DNA of 64,000 nt from Actinomycetospora chibensis (GCF_028737215.1 NZ_JAQZAM010000009.1:62001-126000); one strand, 5' to 3'; positions 1-8,245 are shown, counted from the stretch's first letter. Notes: generated by a model not told the origin, from the sequence alone. Numbers and translations are program-made.

Positions 1-78
1 TGACGGTGACGGTCACCGGTTCGGCCGATCGCTGCAGGACAGACTGCGCCGGACGGGTGAGGGGGGTGGTCAGGGGCG

Positions 79-1788
79 ATGCCGCAGGACGACGGGCAGG
101 TCGGTGACGCCTCCGACCCCGCCGACGGCAGTGCCGACGCCCGTGCGGAGGCCGCTGCCGACGCCGCTGCCGACACCGGCGGACGTCCCGGGGAGGACCT
201 GCGCAGCGACGCCGAGCTCATCGCCCGCCTGCGCGGCCGCGGCGCGGACCGGGACTCGACCGACGCCTTCGCGACGCTCTACGGGCGCCACCAGGAGGCC
301 GCGCGCGCCCTGGCCCGCCAGCTCGCCCGCTCCCCCGCGGACGCCGACGACCTCGTGGCGGGCGCGTTCACACGCCTGCTCGAGATCCTGCGCGCCGGCC
401 GCGGGCCCACCGAGGCGTTCCGGGCGTACCTGTTGACCTCGGTGCGGCACCTCGCCTACGACCGCAGCCGCGCCGAGCGTCGCCTGGACCTCACCGACGA
501 CATCGCCGACGTCCACGGCATCGACCCCGACGGCACGATCGTCCCGTTCACCGACCCCGCGCTCGCGGGGTTCGAGCGGACCCTCGCCGCGCGGGCGTTC
601 ACGACGCTGCCCGAGCGCTGGCAGGCGGTGCTCTGGCACATCGAGGTCGAGGGCGACAGCCCGGCCGACATCGCGCCGCTGTTCGGCCTGACCCCCAACG
701 CCGTCTCCGCGCTGGGCTACCGCGCGCGGGAGGGGCTGCGGCAGGCCTACCTGCAGGAGCACCTCGCGTCCGGTTCCGGGCGGTGGGACCGGCGGCACCG
801 CGAGACCGGCGAGAAGCTCGGCGCCTACACCCGCGGCGGGCTCGCCCGCCGGGAGGCGCAGCGGGTCGAGGCGCACCTGGCCGAGTGCGACGAGTGCCGC
901 GCGCTCGCCGACGAGCTGCGCGACGTCAACGCCGGCATGATCCGCTCCGTCGTGGCGCCGCTCGTGCTCGGCGCCGGGCTCGTCGGCTACCTGGCCTCCC
1001 GCGGCTCCACCGGCCCCCTGGCCTTCGACGCGAGCACGGGCGAGCTCGCCGTCGCCGGGGGTGGCGCGCTGGGCGTGCTCGGGGCGCTCACCGGGATCAC
1101 CGCCGCGCCGCGCCCGGCCGCGCCGACCCGGATCGGTGTCGCCGGCGCCCTCGGCCTCGCGGGCGTGGTGAGCGTCGCCGCGTTCGTCGTCGGCGACGTC
1201 GTCGAGCCACCGGCGTCGCCGCCGCAGGCCGCCCCCGGCCTCGCCCTGCCGCCGCTCGCGCTGCTGCCGCCGCGGCTGCCCGGGGTGCCGGTCGCGCCCC
1301 CGGTGTCCCCGCCGCCAGCCCCCCACGATCCCGCCCTGGCCGTGCCCGATCTCGCCGACCCCGGGGCCGGTGCCGGCGCCGGGGAGGCGGGGGGCGCCGG
1401 GGAGGCGGGGGGCGCCGGGGGCACCGGGGGCCGGGTCACGGCGATGGTCTCCGCGGGAGCCGTGTCCCCGGGGTCGGGACGCGCCACTGCGAGGTCGTCG
1501 TCGGACCCGACCCCGAGGGCCGCCGAGCGGACTCCGACGCGTTCCTCGGACCGGATCCCAGCGCGCTCCCCCGCTCGGTCCGCGCCGGCGATGGCGGCAG
1601 GGCCGGACGGGGAGTCCGCGGCGCGCGCCTCCGGCGCGGCACTGGTGGTCCCCGCCCCGGAGCGCAGCCGCCGGGCGGACGCGCCCGACTGCACCGTGAC
1701 GACCCGCCTGCCGGTGCTGGGATCCGCGGGCCTGGTCTGCCCGATCGGCCGTGCGGAGCGGGAGGCGTCACTAGACTCGCGTCGATGA
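79..1788 (+). CDS. ECF-type sigma factor fused to zinc-finger (anti-sigma-like) and membrane domain
   Basis: A 569-residue RNA polymerase sigma-70 family protein. After an Ala/Asp-rich disordered start (1-45), region 2 lies at about 65-130 (motif ADADDLVAGAF) and region 4 at about 170-222 (FTTLPERWQAVLW, LFGLTPNAVSALGYRARE). A zf-HC2-like zinc finger follows, with H266, C270 and C273 in HLAECDEC. Three hydrophobic stretches at about 287-305, 324-342 and 352-374 suggest membrane anchoring, followed by a 190-residue Pro/Ala/Ser-rich tail ending with two cysteines. The family initiates transcription at alternative promoters; having sigma and an anti-sigma-like module in one chain suggests self-inhibition at the membrane (inference). 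The stop overlaps the next start (ATGA), so gtrA is translationally coupled. The start follows a weak AGGGG ribosome-binding site. Confidence 0.88.
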   Translation: MPQDDGQVGDASDPADGSADARAEAAADAAADTGGRPGEDLRSDAELIARLRGRGADRDSTDAFATLYGRHQEAARALARQLARSPADADDLVAGAFTRLLEILRAGRGPTEAFRAYLLTSVRHLAYDRSRAERRLDLTDDIADVHGIDPDGTIVPFTDPALAGFERTLAARAFTTLPERWQAVLWHIEVEGDSPADIAPLFGLTPNAVSALGYRAREGLRQAYLQEHLASGSGRWDRRHRETGEKLGAYTRGGLARREAQRVEAHLAECDECRALADELRDVNAGMIRSVVAPLVLGAGLVGYLASRGSTGPLAFDASTGELAVAGGGALGVLGALTGITAAPRPAAPTRIGVAGALGLAGVVSVAAFVVGDVVEPPASPPQAAPGLALPPLALLPPRLPGVPVAPPVSPPPAPHDPALAVPDLADPGAGAGAGEAGGAGEAGGAGGTGGRVTAMVSAGAVSPGSGRATARSSSDPTPRAAERTPTRSSDRIPARSPARSAPAMAAGPDGESAARASGAALVVPAPERSRRADAPDCTVTTRLPVLGSAGLVCPIGRAEREASLDSRR

Positions 1789-2300
1789 CCGAGCACCGGA
1801 CGCGCGGCGTGCCGCTGCTGCGGGCATGGCCACGACAGGGGTGGCTCGGCCGGCTCGCGGAGCGTCACGGCGAGCTCTTCAAGTTCGCGGCCGTCGGGGC
1901 GATCACGTTCGTCGTGGACACCGCGGTGTTCGTCACCGCCAAGTCGACGGTGCTCGAGCCCAAGCCCGTCACCGCCAAGGTCGTCGCGGTGCTCGTGGCG
2001 ACGATCGTCGGGTACGTCCTCAACCGCGAGTGGTCGTTCCGCCTCCGCGGGGGCCGCGGCCGCCCGCACGAGGCCCTCCTCTACTTCGCGGTGGCCGGCG
2101 TGGCGCTGGGCATCAACGCCGCCCCGCTCGGGGTCTCCCGCTACGTGCTCGACCTCGCGCAGCCCGCAGTGTCGGCGCTCACCGAGCACGTGGCCGACCT
2201 GGTCAGTGCCCAGATCATCGGCACCCTGCTCGCCATGGTCTTCCGGTGGTGGGCGTTCCGGCGCTGGGTGTTCCCCGACGAGGTCGGCCCGCTGCGCTGA
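1785..2300 (+). CDS. GtrA family membrane protein
   Basis: A 171-residue polytopic membrane protein of the GtrA/DPMS_TMD family, with four hydrophobic helices and the typical opening motif LFKFAAVGAITFVVDTAVF followed by VGYVLNREWSF. GtrA proteins are thought to move or present lipid-linked sugars (polyprenyl-phosphate glucose or decaprenyl-phosphate arabinose) across the membrane; the substrate cannot be read here. The ATG overlaps the stop of the upstream sigma-factor gene by four bases. A GtrA-like gene at this position relative to the PH-domain protein, birA and accD also fits the mycobacterial Rv3277-Rv3280 neighbourhood. The stop codon lies inside a 19-bp tandem duplication. Confidence 0.88.
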   Translation: MTEHRTRGVPLLRAWPRQGWLGRLAERHGELFKFAAVGAITFVVDTAVFVTAKSTVLEPKPVTAKVVAVLVATIVGYVLNREWSFRLRGGRGRPHEALLYFAVAGVALGINAAPLGVSRYVLDLAQPAVSALTEHVADLVSAQIIGTLLAMVFRWWAFRRWVFPDEVGPLR

Positions 2301-2319
2301 GGTCGGCCCGCTGCGCTGA
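2282..2319. repeat. 19-bp tandem duplication over the gtrA stop codon
   Basis: Two exact 19-bp copies (GGTCGGCCCGCTGCGCTGA) lie at 2282-2300 and 2301-2319, followed by a 7-bp partial third copy. The first copy contains the TGA stop of gtrA and the second repeats it. The pattern fits a recent replication-slippage duplication; no function is evident. Confidence 0.9.
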
Positions 2320-2564
2320 GGTCGGGCTGGGCCCGGGGCCTCGCCCGTCGTGATCGCCCCGGGGCCCGATCGGGGCACCGGGCTGGCCCCGACGGAGGCG
2401 CCGGTCATCGCACGGTCGCCACTCGACGACCGTCGGTCTCCGACCAGGGGCCGGTCACCGCCCGATCGCGGAAGGAAACGCAAGGTTCTTGATACCTTCG
2501 GTACCGCGCTCCCGACCGGTCGGTCGGGTGGTTCGGGACACCAGGACGCGGAGGAGGACCTGCT

Positions 2565-2822
2565 GTGCCCAGACTGCCGTGCCCCCGTCGGCCCGCCGGC
2601 CGGCCCGCGACCACGGATCCTCTGTTCGAACCCGACGAGCTCGAACACTGCGACGGCCTCATGGTCCTCGTCCTCGATCCCGTCACCGGCGCCGCCGACA
2701 CCTACGGCCCGTACCCCGCCGGACGGGCGCGCGCCGAGGCCGACGGCCGACGCCAGGAGCTCGACGCGGAGGACCTCACCGAGGTCACCGTGGCGCTCGT
2801 GCGCCACCACCGCCCCCGCTGA
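2565..2822 (+). CDS. small hypothetical protein
   Basis: An 85-residue acidic protein starting at GTG, downstream of an AGGAGG ribosome-binding site (GCGGAGGAGGACCTGCT). The segment LEHCDGLMVLVLDPVTG followed by TYGPYPAGRARAEADGRRQ looks like a compact beta-beta-alpha fold: a variable value ending in a GPY turn, then a helix. There is no signal peptide or membrane segment. I do not recognise a characterised family. The strong ribosome-binding site and clean coding pattern support a real gene. It stands alone, with a 264-bp spacer upstream and a convergent two-component operon downstream. Confidence 0.6.
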   Translation: MPRLPCPRRPAGRPATTDPLFEPDELEHCDGLMVLVLDPVTGAADTYGPYPAGRARAEADGRRQELDAEDLTEVTVALVRHHRPR

Positions 2823-2982
2823 AGCCCCTCCGGCGCGTGCCGGGAGGTCCTCGCGGCTCGGGCTGACGCCGTCCCGGGGGCGCCGCCGGGGATCAGCCAC
2901 GCCCGGAGGTCACCGGGGCGAAGGACACGCGAGATCCGCCTCGTACGTGCCTGCCGGCCTGCGGATCTCCCGGCCGGGCCCT

Positions 2983-4263
2983 CTACCGCGGTCCCGTCGT
3001 GGGCAGCGGGCGCGGGGCGGCGACGGTGCGGTCGGTGCGCGGTACGGGCAGGAACACGGCGAAGGTCGCCGGCCTGGTGCGCGCGAGCTCGAGGCGCCCG
3101 CCATCGGCCTCGACGAGCGCGCGGGCCAGCGCGAGTCCCACCCCCGTGGACGCCGCCCCCGAGACCCCGCGGTCGAAGACGTGCGGGGCGAGCTCCGGCG
3201 GGACGCCGTCCCCGTGGTCGCCGACCTCGACGACGATCATGTCGTTGTCCGAGAGCCGCGCCGCGAGCGTGACCGTCCCCCGCCCGTGGCGCAGGGCGTT
3301 GTCGACGAGCACCCCCAGCGCCTCACGCAGCCGCCCGGACGTGGCGCGCGCGACCAGCCCCTCCGGCGCCCGCACCCGCACCGTGCGGCTCTCGGCGCGC
3401 AGCGGGTCGCGCCACTCGGCGGCCACCGCCTCCAGCTCGCCCGACACCTCGACCGGCGCCGCCCCCGCGGCGCGCGCCTCGCGGGCGGACGCGAGCAGCT
3501 CGTCGAGCACCTCGGCGAGACGTTCGGCCTGCTCGAGGGCCGCCGCCCCCTCGCCGGCCACGTCGTCGTCGGGGTGGGCGGCGAGCTCGTCGAGGCGCAG
3601 CTGCAGCGCGGTCAACCGGCTGCGGAGCTGGTGGGACACGTCGCCCACGAGCTCGCGCTCGCGCTGGAGGAGCTCGGCGAGCGCGGTGGCCGAGGAGTCC
3701 AGGACGTCGGAGACCCGGTCCAGCTCGGGGATGCCGTGGCGGTGGGGCGCGGGCCGGAAGTCGCCCGCACCGAGCCGGGCCGCCCGTCCCGCCACCTGCT
3801 GCAGCGGGTCCGCGAGACGCCGGGCGGTCAGCGTCGCGACGACCGCACCCACGCCCACCGACAGCAGCACCGCGGCCAGCACCAGCGCCGTCGCCTGCAG
3901 CTGGCGGTTGCGCATCTCCGTGATCGGCTCCGAGAGCACCGCCGAGCCGGACAGGCCGAACGGCAGCGTCTCGCTGACCGTGGCGCCGGGCTCGAGAACG
4001 CCCAGCGTGCTGACCCCGCGCGGCGTGCGCACCACCAGCGACCCGCCCGGCGGCACCGCGATGCCCACCGCGCTGAGGTCCACCGGCCGGTCGGCCGAGA
4101 CCTGCGTGTCCAGCGTCGCGACCACCTGGCGCAGCCGGGAGTTGATGTCCGCGCGGGTGAAGTCCTCCACCAGCCGCCACGTGGTGAGCGCCAGCGGCCC
4201 GCCCAGCACCGCCACCGTGATGGTGACGACGATGAGCGTGGAGATCAGGATCCGACGGCGCAC
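2983..4263 (-). CDS. sensor histidine kinase
   Basis: A 426-residue membrane sensor kinase and partner of the response regulator encoded 10 bases upstream. The N-terminal membrane helix (about 5-27), a short extracytoplasmic sensor (28-122), a second helix (about 123-146) and a HAMP linker precede the H-box at H211 (GDVSHQLRSRLTAL). The N-box is VDNALRHG (N322), and a G-box (GDHGDG) and C-terminal ATPase follow. The usual proline of the H-box (LRTPLT) is replaced by arginine (LRSRLT), which in other kinases can alter phosphatase or kinase balance. It starts at GTG directly after the regulator's stop, so the two are one operon. The signal sensed is unknown. Confidence 0.9.
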   Translation of the reverse strand: MRRRILISTLIVVTITVAVLGGPLALTTWRLVEDFTRADINSRLRQVVATLDTQVSADRPVDLSAVGIAVPPGGSLVVRTPRGVSTLGVLEPGATVSETLPFGLSGSAVLSEPITEMRNRQLQATALVLAAVLLSVGVGAVVATLTARRLADPLQQVAGRAARLGAGDFRPAPHRHGIPELDRVSDVLDSSATALAELLQRERELVGDVSHQLRSRLTALQLRLDELAAHPDDDVAGEGAAALEQAERLAEVLDELLASAREARAAGAAPVEVSGELEAVAAEWRDPLRAESRTVRVRAPEGLVARATSGRLREALGVLVDNALRHGRGTVTLAARLSDNDMIVVEVGDHGDGVPPELAPHVFDRGVSGAASTGVGLALARALVEADGGRLELARTRPATFAVFLPVPRTDRTVAAPRPLPTTGPR

Positions 4264-4273
4264 GCGGGACGAC

Positions 4274-4951
4274 CTAGGTGTTGAAGCGGAACCCGACGCC
4301 GCGCACCGTGCTGATGCGACGGCCGCCGCCCGCCCCGGTGCCGCCCTCGTCGGCGAGCTTGCGCCGCAGCCACGACATGTGCATGTCGAGGGTCTTCGAG
4401 GTCTTCATCTCCGGGTCGTTCCACACCTCGCGCAGGATCTCCTCGCGGGTGACCACCTGTCCGGCGTGCGCCATGAGCACCCGCAGGAGCTCGAACTCCT
4501 TGTTCGCGAGCCCGACCTCGACCCCGTCGACGGTGACCCGGCGCGCCGACGGCTCGAGCCGCACCCCGCCAGCGTCCAGCACCTCCGGGGCCCGGCGTCG
4601 CAGCAGCGCCCGCACCCGGGCCAGCAGCTCGGCCAACCGGAAGGGCTTGCCCACGTAGTCGTCCGCGCCCGCGTCGAGCCCGACGACGAAGTCGACCTCG
4701 TCGGTGCGCGCCGTGAGCATGAGGACCGGGAGATCCGGCTGGTCGACGCGCACGCGCCGGCAGACCTCGAGGCCGTCCATGCCGGGCAGGCCGAGGTCGA
4801 GCACCATCAGGTCCGGCCCCGCCGCACCCGCGCGGTGGAGCGCGGCCTGACCGTCGCCGACGACGTCGACCTCGTAGCCCTCGCGCTGCAGCGCCCGGGA
4901 CAGGGGTCCGGCGATCGCCGCGTCGTCCTCGACGAGCAGCACCGTGGTCAC
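4274..4951 (-). CDS. OmpR-family response regulator
   Basis: A 225-residue DNA-binding response regulator. The receiver domain (1-115) has the acidic pair in VEDD, the phosphoacceptor D52 (VLDLGLPGMDG), T80 and K102 (ADDYVGKPF). A winged-helix effector (about 125-223) ends in the family signature TVRGVGFRFNT. It is expected to be phosphorylated by the kinase encoded immediately downstream. The GTG start at 4951 is preceded by TACTGT six bases upstream, with no ribosome-binding site, which suggests a leaderless transcript; an ATG further upstream would add a non-conserved extension. Confidence 0.93.
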   Translation of the reverse strand: MTTVLLVEDDAAIAGPLSRALQREGYEVDVVGDGQAALHRAGAAGPDLMVLDLGLPGMDGLEVCRRVRVDQPDLPVLMLTARTDEVDFVVGLDAGADDYVGKPFRLAELLARVRALLRRRAPEVLDAGGVRLEPSARRVTVDGVEVGLANKEFELLRVLMAHAGQVVTREEILREVWNDPEMKTSKTLDMHMSWLRRKLADEGGTGAGGGRRISTVRGVGFRFNT

Positions 4952-4957
4952 GTCGCC

Positions 4958-4963
4958 ACAGTA
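4958..4963 (-). promoter_or_regulatory. -10 element (TACTGT), leaderless two-component operon
   Basis: On the minus strand TACTGT lies six bases before the GTG start of the response regulator. With no Shine-Dalgarno sequence between them, transcription probably begins at or next to the start codon. Confidence 0.5.
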
Positions 4964-5000
4964 GACCGGTGGTCGGCGTCTGCTGGCACGATCGCCCGCC

Positions 5001-5840
5001 ATGAGCCCCACGGACGGACGAGGCGGACGAGGCGGACGAGGCGGACGAGGCGGACATTCCGACGACCTCGCCCTCGCCCTGGCCCTCGCCGACACCGCCG
5101 ACGCGGTGACCCTGCCGCGCTTCCGGGCGGCCGACCTGCGCGTCGAGCGCAAGCCCGACCGCACGCCCGTCACCGACGCCGACACCGCGTGCGAGGACCG
5201 CCTGCGGTCGGTGATCGCCGACCACCGCCCCGACGACGCCGTGCTGGGCGAGGAACGCGGTGGCGAGCTCGGGGCGGGCCGCGTGTGGGTGCTCGACCCG
5301 ATCGACGGCACCAAGAACTTCTCCCGCGGCGTGCCGGTGTGGGCGACACTCATCGGCCTCGTCGAGGACGGCCGTCCCACCGTCGGCGTCGTGTCCGCGC
5401 CGGCCCTCGGGCGGCGGTGGTGGGCCGCCACCGGCGCCGGCGCCCACACCGCCGACCCCGCCCGCGGGGTGGAGGACGAGCGCATCCGGGTGTCCGGCGT
5501 CGGCGACCTCGCCGACGCCTACGCGTCCACCACCGACCTCGACCACTGGCGCACCATCGGACTCCAGGACCGCTGGCTCGCCCTGACGCAGGCGTGCTGG
5601 GAGAGCCGCGCTTTCGGCGACTTCTGGCACCACTGCCTGGTGGCCGAGGGCCTGATCGACGTCGCCGTGGACCCCGGGGCCAACACCTGGGACCTCGCCG
5701 CCGCCCAGGTGATCGTCGAGGAGGCCGGCGGGCGCCTGACCGATCTCACCGGCGCCGTCCGCTGCGACGGCGGCGACGCCCTGGTGACCAACGGGCACCT
5801 GCACGAGGCGGCCCTCGCGATCCTGACGCCGGACCGTTAG
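5001..5840 (+). CDS. hisN: inositol-monophosphatase family, probable histidinol-phosphatase
   Basis: A 279-residue Mg-dependent phosphatase of the FIG/IMPase superfamily, most like actinobacterial HisN, which dephosphorylates histidinol phosphate in histidine synthesis. Metal ligands are visible: E84/E85 in GEERGG, D99 and D102 in VLDPIDGTKNF, and the late aspartate in NTWDLAAAQVIVEEAGG. The long central stretch (ESRAFGDFWHHCLVAEG) matches the HisN subgroup better than inositol phosphatases. Residues 6-18 are a Gly/Arg repeat encoded by a 9-bp tandem repeat and are probably dispensable. It is divergent from the two-component operon. Its stop overlaps the stop of the minus-strand neighbour. 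Other IMPase substrates cannot be excluded. Confidence 0.85.
   Translation: MSPTDGRGGRGGRGGRGGHSDDLALALALADTADAVTLPRFRAADLRVERKPDRTPVTDADTACEDRLRSVIADHRPDDAVLGEERGGELGAGRVWVLDPIDGTKNFSRGVPVWATLIGLVEDGRPTVGVVSAPALGRRWWAATGAGAHTADPARGVEDERIRVSGVGDLADAYASTTDLDHWRTIGLQDRWLALTQACWESRAFGDFWHHCLVAEGLIDVAVDPGANTWDLAAAQVIVEEAGGRLTDLTGAVRCDGGDALVTNGHLHEAALAILTPDR
5016..5051. repeat. 9-bp microsatellite in the hisN start region
   Basis: Four consecutive copies of GGACGAGGC lie just after the hisN start codon, coding for a Gly-Gly-Arg run. Length changes would stay in frame, so the N-terminus may vary between strains. Confidence 0.9.
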
Positions 5841-6106
5841 CCGGACGCGGCGAGCCGCGCCCACACCAGCCGCCCGAACAGCGAGAAGCAGGCGGCCGAC
5901 TCGTCGTCGAACCGCGTCCACTCGAACCGTCCACCCCGTTCGCACCAGAACACCTCCCAGGTCCCGTCCGCGGTCCCGTCCGCGGTCCCGTCCTCGGCGG
6001 CCACGGCGCGCACGCACCACGCCCGATCGGCCTCCGCGTCCACGCTGACGGCCGCGTCGGCCACCCCGGCCGCGGCCAGCCACCCCGCCAGCTCACCGGC
6101 TCGCAC
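5837..6106 (-). CDS. small hypothetical protein (89 aa)
   Basis: An 89-residue protein starting at GTG. The C-terminal half has a recognisable pattern (TWEVFWCERGGRFEWTRF, then a cysteine-containing helix CFSLFGRLVWARL) seen in small actinobacterial proteins of unknown function. The middle holds an imperfect triplication coding TADGTADGT. Its stop codon overlaps the hisN stop, so the two genes converge with no spacer. No signal peptide or membrane segment is seen. Other frames over this interval give only Arg/Pro-rich shadows. Function unknown. Confidence 0.6.
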   Translation of the reverse strand: MRAGELAGWLAAAGVADAAVSVDAEADRAWCVRAVAAEDGTADGTADGTWEVFWCERGGRFEWTRFDDESAACFSLFGRLVWARLAASG

Positions 6107-6179
6107 ACGGGGTCCGACGCAGCCGGGGCCCGAACGGTTCCGTCGGGTCGTCGCGGACGTCCGGTGGCACCATCCCCCC

Positions 6180-6653
6180 GTGCCCGACCCCGAGGTGTAC
6201 TTCGAGGACCTGCCCGCCGGTCGGCGCATCGCGCTGGGCTCGGTGGTCGTCGACCGCGACGAGATGCTCGCGTTCAACCGCCGCTTCGACCCACAGCCCT
6301 TCCACGTCGACGAGGACGCCGCGACGGCGTCGTTGTTCGGCGGGCTGTGCGCTTCGGGCTGGTTCACCGCCTCGCTGTGGATGCGGTGCTACGTCGACGC
6401 CCTGCTGTCCCGGTCGGCGTCGCTGGGCTCCCCGGGCGGCGACGAGATCGCCTGGCCGGCGCCGGTGTTCCCGGGCGACCGGCTGGACGCGACGATGGAG
6501 GTGGTCGCCGCCCGCGTGTCGGCGAGTCGCCCGCAGCTCGGGCTCATCACCCTCACGGGCACGCTGACCAGGGCCGAGCCGGAGGCCGTCGTCTTCCGCT
6601 CCCGCTTCACCGGGATGTTCGGGCGGCGCGACGGCGCCACCGACCCCGCCTGA
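6180..6653 (+). CDS. MaoC-like hot-dog dehydratase
   Basis: A 157-residue single hot-dog-fold protein with the hydratase-2 style motif FDPQPFHVDEDAA and the following FGGLCASGWFTASLWMR. MaoC enzymes hydrate enoyl thioesters in fatty-acid and polyketide metabolism; the acyl substrate is unknown. The Asp and His of DPQPFHVD are the expected catalytic pair. It starts at GTG right after a GC-rich leader, divergent from the small gene at 5837. Its last 47 bases overlap the convergent PH-domain gene. Confidence 0.85.
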   Translation: MPDPEVYFEDLPAGRRIALGSVVVDRDEMLAFNRRFDPQPFHVDEDAATASLFGGLCASGWFTASLWMRCYVDALLSRSASLGSPGGDEIAWPAPVFPGDRLDATMEVVAARVSASRPQLGLITLTGTLTRAEPEAVVFRSRFTGMFGRRDGATDPA

Positions 6654-7290
6654 CCGGCGCGGCCTCCCCGGCCGGCTCCTCGAGGTCGTCGTCGCTCCCG
6701 TCCTCGAGAGCCTCCGGACCGTCCGTGTCCTCCGTGTCCCCCGGGTCCTCCGGGTCCGACGGCCAGGACCCCCAGTCGTCGTCCGCCTCGGCCAGGGCCA
6801 GGCCGCCCCGCTCGTCGGCGACGCCCTCGACGAGCGAGGCCAGACGCTCGACGTCGCCCAGACCGACGAACTCCCAGGGCTCCCGGGTCCCCGCCGTGGA
6901 CACGATCAGCGTGCCCGCCCCCAGGACCGAGGTCCGGCGGGTGCGCACGTCGGTGATCGTCGCGCCGGGCACGACCACGCTCTCCCGGGAGAGCACGCCC
7001 TCCCGCACGAGCAGCCGCCGGTCGGTGACGACGAGGTGCGTGCAGCGCCAGCGCACCAGCGGGAGCACCGCGAGCCAGACGATGGCGATCACCGCGAGCA
7101 GCACGAGCGCCAGGCGCACGGCGGTGCGGGTGGATCCGGTGGGGATCGATCCCGCGAGCGCGGCGAGGAACGCGGCGAGGAACACCGCGACGGGCGGGAC
7201 CACCGCGGGCACGAGCAGCATGCGCCAGTGCGGCCGACGGTGGGCGAGCACGTGCTCGCCACGGCGCAGCACCGCGTCGGGGTAGGCCAC
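6607..7290 (-). CDS. membrane PH-domain protein (bPH2)
   Basis: A 227-residue membrane protein with two helices at about 24-47 and 57-78, followed by a bacterial PH-like domain (about 80-155; THLVVTDRRLLVREG, VPGATITDV, GAGTLIVSTAG) and an acidic tail that turns basic at the very end. It corresponds in position and domain content to M. tuberculosis Rv3278c beside birA. The function is unknown; bacterial PH domains are assumed to bind lipids or proteins. The GTG at 7290 is chosen because GAGGGGG lies five bases upstream. The 3' end overlaps the convergent MaoC gene by 47 bases. Confidence 0.82.
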   Translation of the reverse strand: MAYPDAVLRRGEHVLAHRRPHWRMLLVPAVVPPVAVFLAAFLAALAGSIPTGSTRTAVRLALVLLAVIAIVWLAVLPLVRWRCTHLVVTDRRLLVREGVLSRESVVVPGATITDVRTRRTSVLGAGTLIVSTAGTREPWEFVGLGDVERLASLVEGVADERGGLALAEADDDWGSWPSDPEDPGDTEDTDGPEALEDGSDDDLEEPAGEAAPVRRGRWRRRAARTSR

Positions 7291-7337
7291 GCGCACCCCC
7301 TCGACCCGCCCGGCCGTCGCCGGGGATGCGCCAGAGG

Positions 7338-8174
7338 CTAACGAGCCGCGGGCCGCACGTGGACCACGTCGCCCGCCGACACCACGGTCGTGTCGCCCCC
7401 GGGCTCCCTCACGGCCAGGCGCCCGTCGCGGTCGACGTCGACGGCCCGGCCGTCGAGGACCCGCCCGCCGGGCAGCGTCACGGTCACCTCGCGCCCGAGC
7501 GTCGCGCACCGCGCCCGGTAGTCCTCGACGATGCCGGCCGCGACGACGTCGCCGTGCGCACCGCGCCAGCGGGCGTCGAGGTCGGCCAGCGCGCGCAGGA
7601 CCGCGACGAGCACGGCCTCCCGGTCGAGGTGCCCGAAGCCCTCCGCGGCCAACGACGTCGCCCCGGCGGGCAGATCGGCGACCGCGGTGCCGACGTTGAG
7701 CCCGATGCCCACGACGAGCGTCCGGTCGTCGTCCCGTCCCCCGCCGACCTCGGCGAGGATCCCGGCGCCCTTCGCGGCGTCGGTGCCGAGCAGCAGGTCG
7801 TTGGGCCACTTCAGCGCCGCGGGCACCTCCCCGCCCGTGACCCGGTCGACCGCCTCGACGAGCGCGAGCCCGGCCAGCAGCGGCGCCCAGCCCCACCGCT
7901 CGACGGCCACCTCGCGCGGGCGCAGCAGGATCGAGAAGGTCAGACCCTCCCCCGCGCGGTCGGACCACACGCGGTCGCGCCGACCACGTCCCGCGTCCTG
8001 GTGCTCGGCGACCAGCACGGTGCGGTCGGGAGCCGCGTCCGGGCCGGAGGCGCGCGCGAGCAGGTCGGCGTTCGTCGAGCCGGTGCGCGCGACGACGTCG
8101 AGCGACGCCCACGGCCCGGTGGGCGGGCCCACGGCGTGACGCAGCGCGTCCTGGTCCAGCGGTCCGGGTGCCAC
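7338..8174 (-). CDS. birA: biotin--[acetyl-CoA-carboxylase] ligase
   Basis: A 278-residue ligase that makes biotinyl-AMP and attaches biotin to the carrier lysine of acyl-CoA carboxylases, here most likely AccA3 encoded about 7.5 kb downstream. It shows the ATP/biotin-binding loop GRGRRDRVW, the substrate-contact motif ALKWPNDLLLG, VVGIGLNV and a C-terminal SH3-like domain (about 225-278). It lacks the N-terminal helix-turn-helix of E. coli BirA, so it should be a ligase without repressor activity. It is divergent from accD, an arrangement common in actinobacteria. Confidence 0.95.
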   Translation of the reverse strand: MAPGPLDQDALRHAVGPPTGPWASLDVVARTGSTNADLLARASGPDAAPDRTVLVAEHQDAGRGRRDRVWSDRAGEGLTFSILLRPREVAVERWGWAPLLAGLALVEAVDRVTGGEVPAALKWPNDLLLGTDAAKGAGILAEVGGGRDDDRTLVVGIGLNVGTAVADLPAGATSLAAEGFGHLDREAVLVAVLRALADLDARWRGAHGDVVAAGIVEDYRARCATLGREVTVTLPGGRVLDGRAVDVDRDGRLAVREPGGDTTVVSAGDVVHVRPAAR

Positions 8175-8239
8175 GCGCGCACCGTAGTGCCGCTGATCAC
8201 CTCAACGGCACGAAGCCGGGCCGTGTCGGAGCCGGTCGC

Positions 8240-8245
8240 TACAGT
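8240..8245 (+). promoter_or_regulatory. -10 element (TACAGT) of accD
   Basis: TACAGT lies eight bases before the accD ATG with no ribosome-binding site between, which suggests a leaderless transcript. Confidence 0.5.

Noticed and set aside
1-78. Partial upstream gene at the left edge
   Set aside because: No frame of the first 78 bases shows recognisable coding sense; only a weak ribosome-binding site before the sigma gene is seen.
987-2900. Long minus-strand open frame over the sigma factor and gtrA
   Set aside because: Arg/Ala/Gly/Pro shadow of the GC-rich plus-strand genes with no domain sense; the plus-strand genes have clear motifs.
5746-6108. Alternative minus-strand frame at the hisN end
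   Set aside because: Trp/Arg/Gly-rich shadow; the competing 89-aa frame has a coherent C-terminal pattern.
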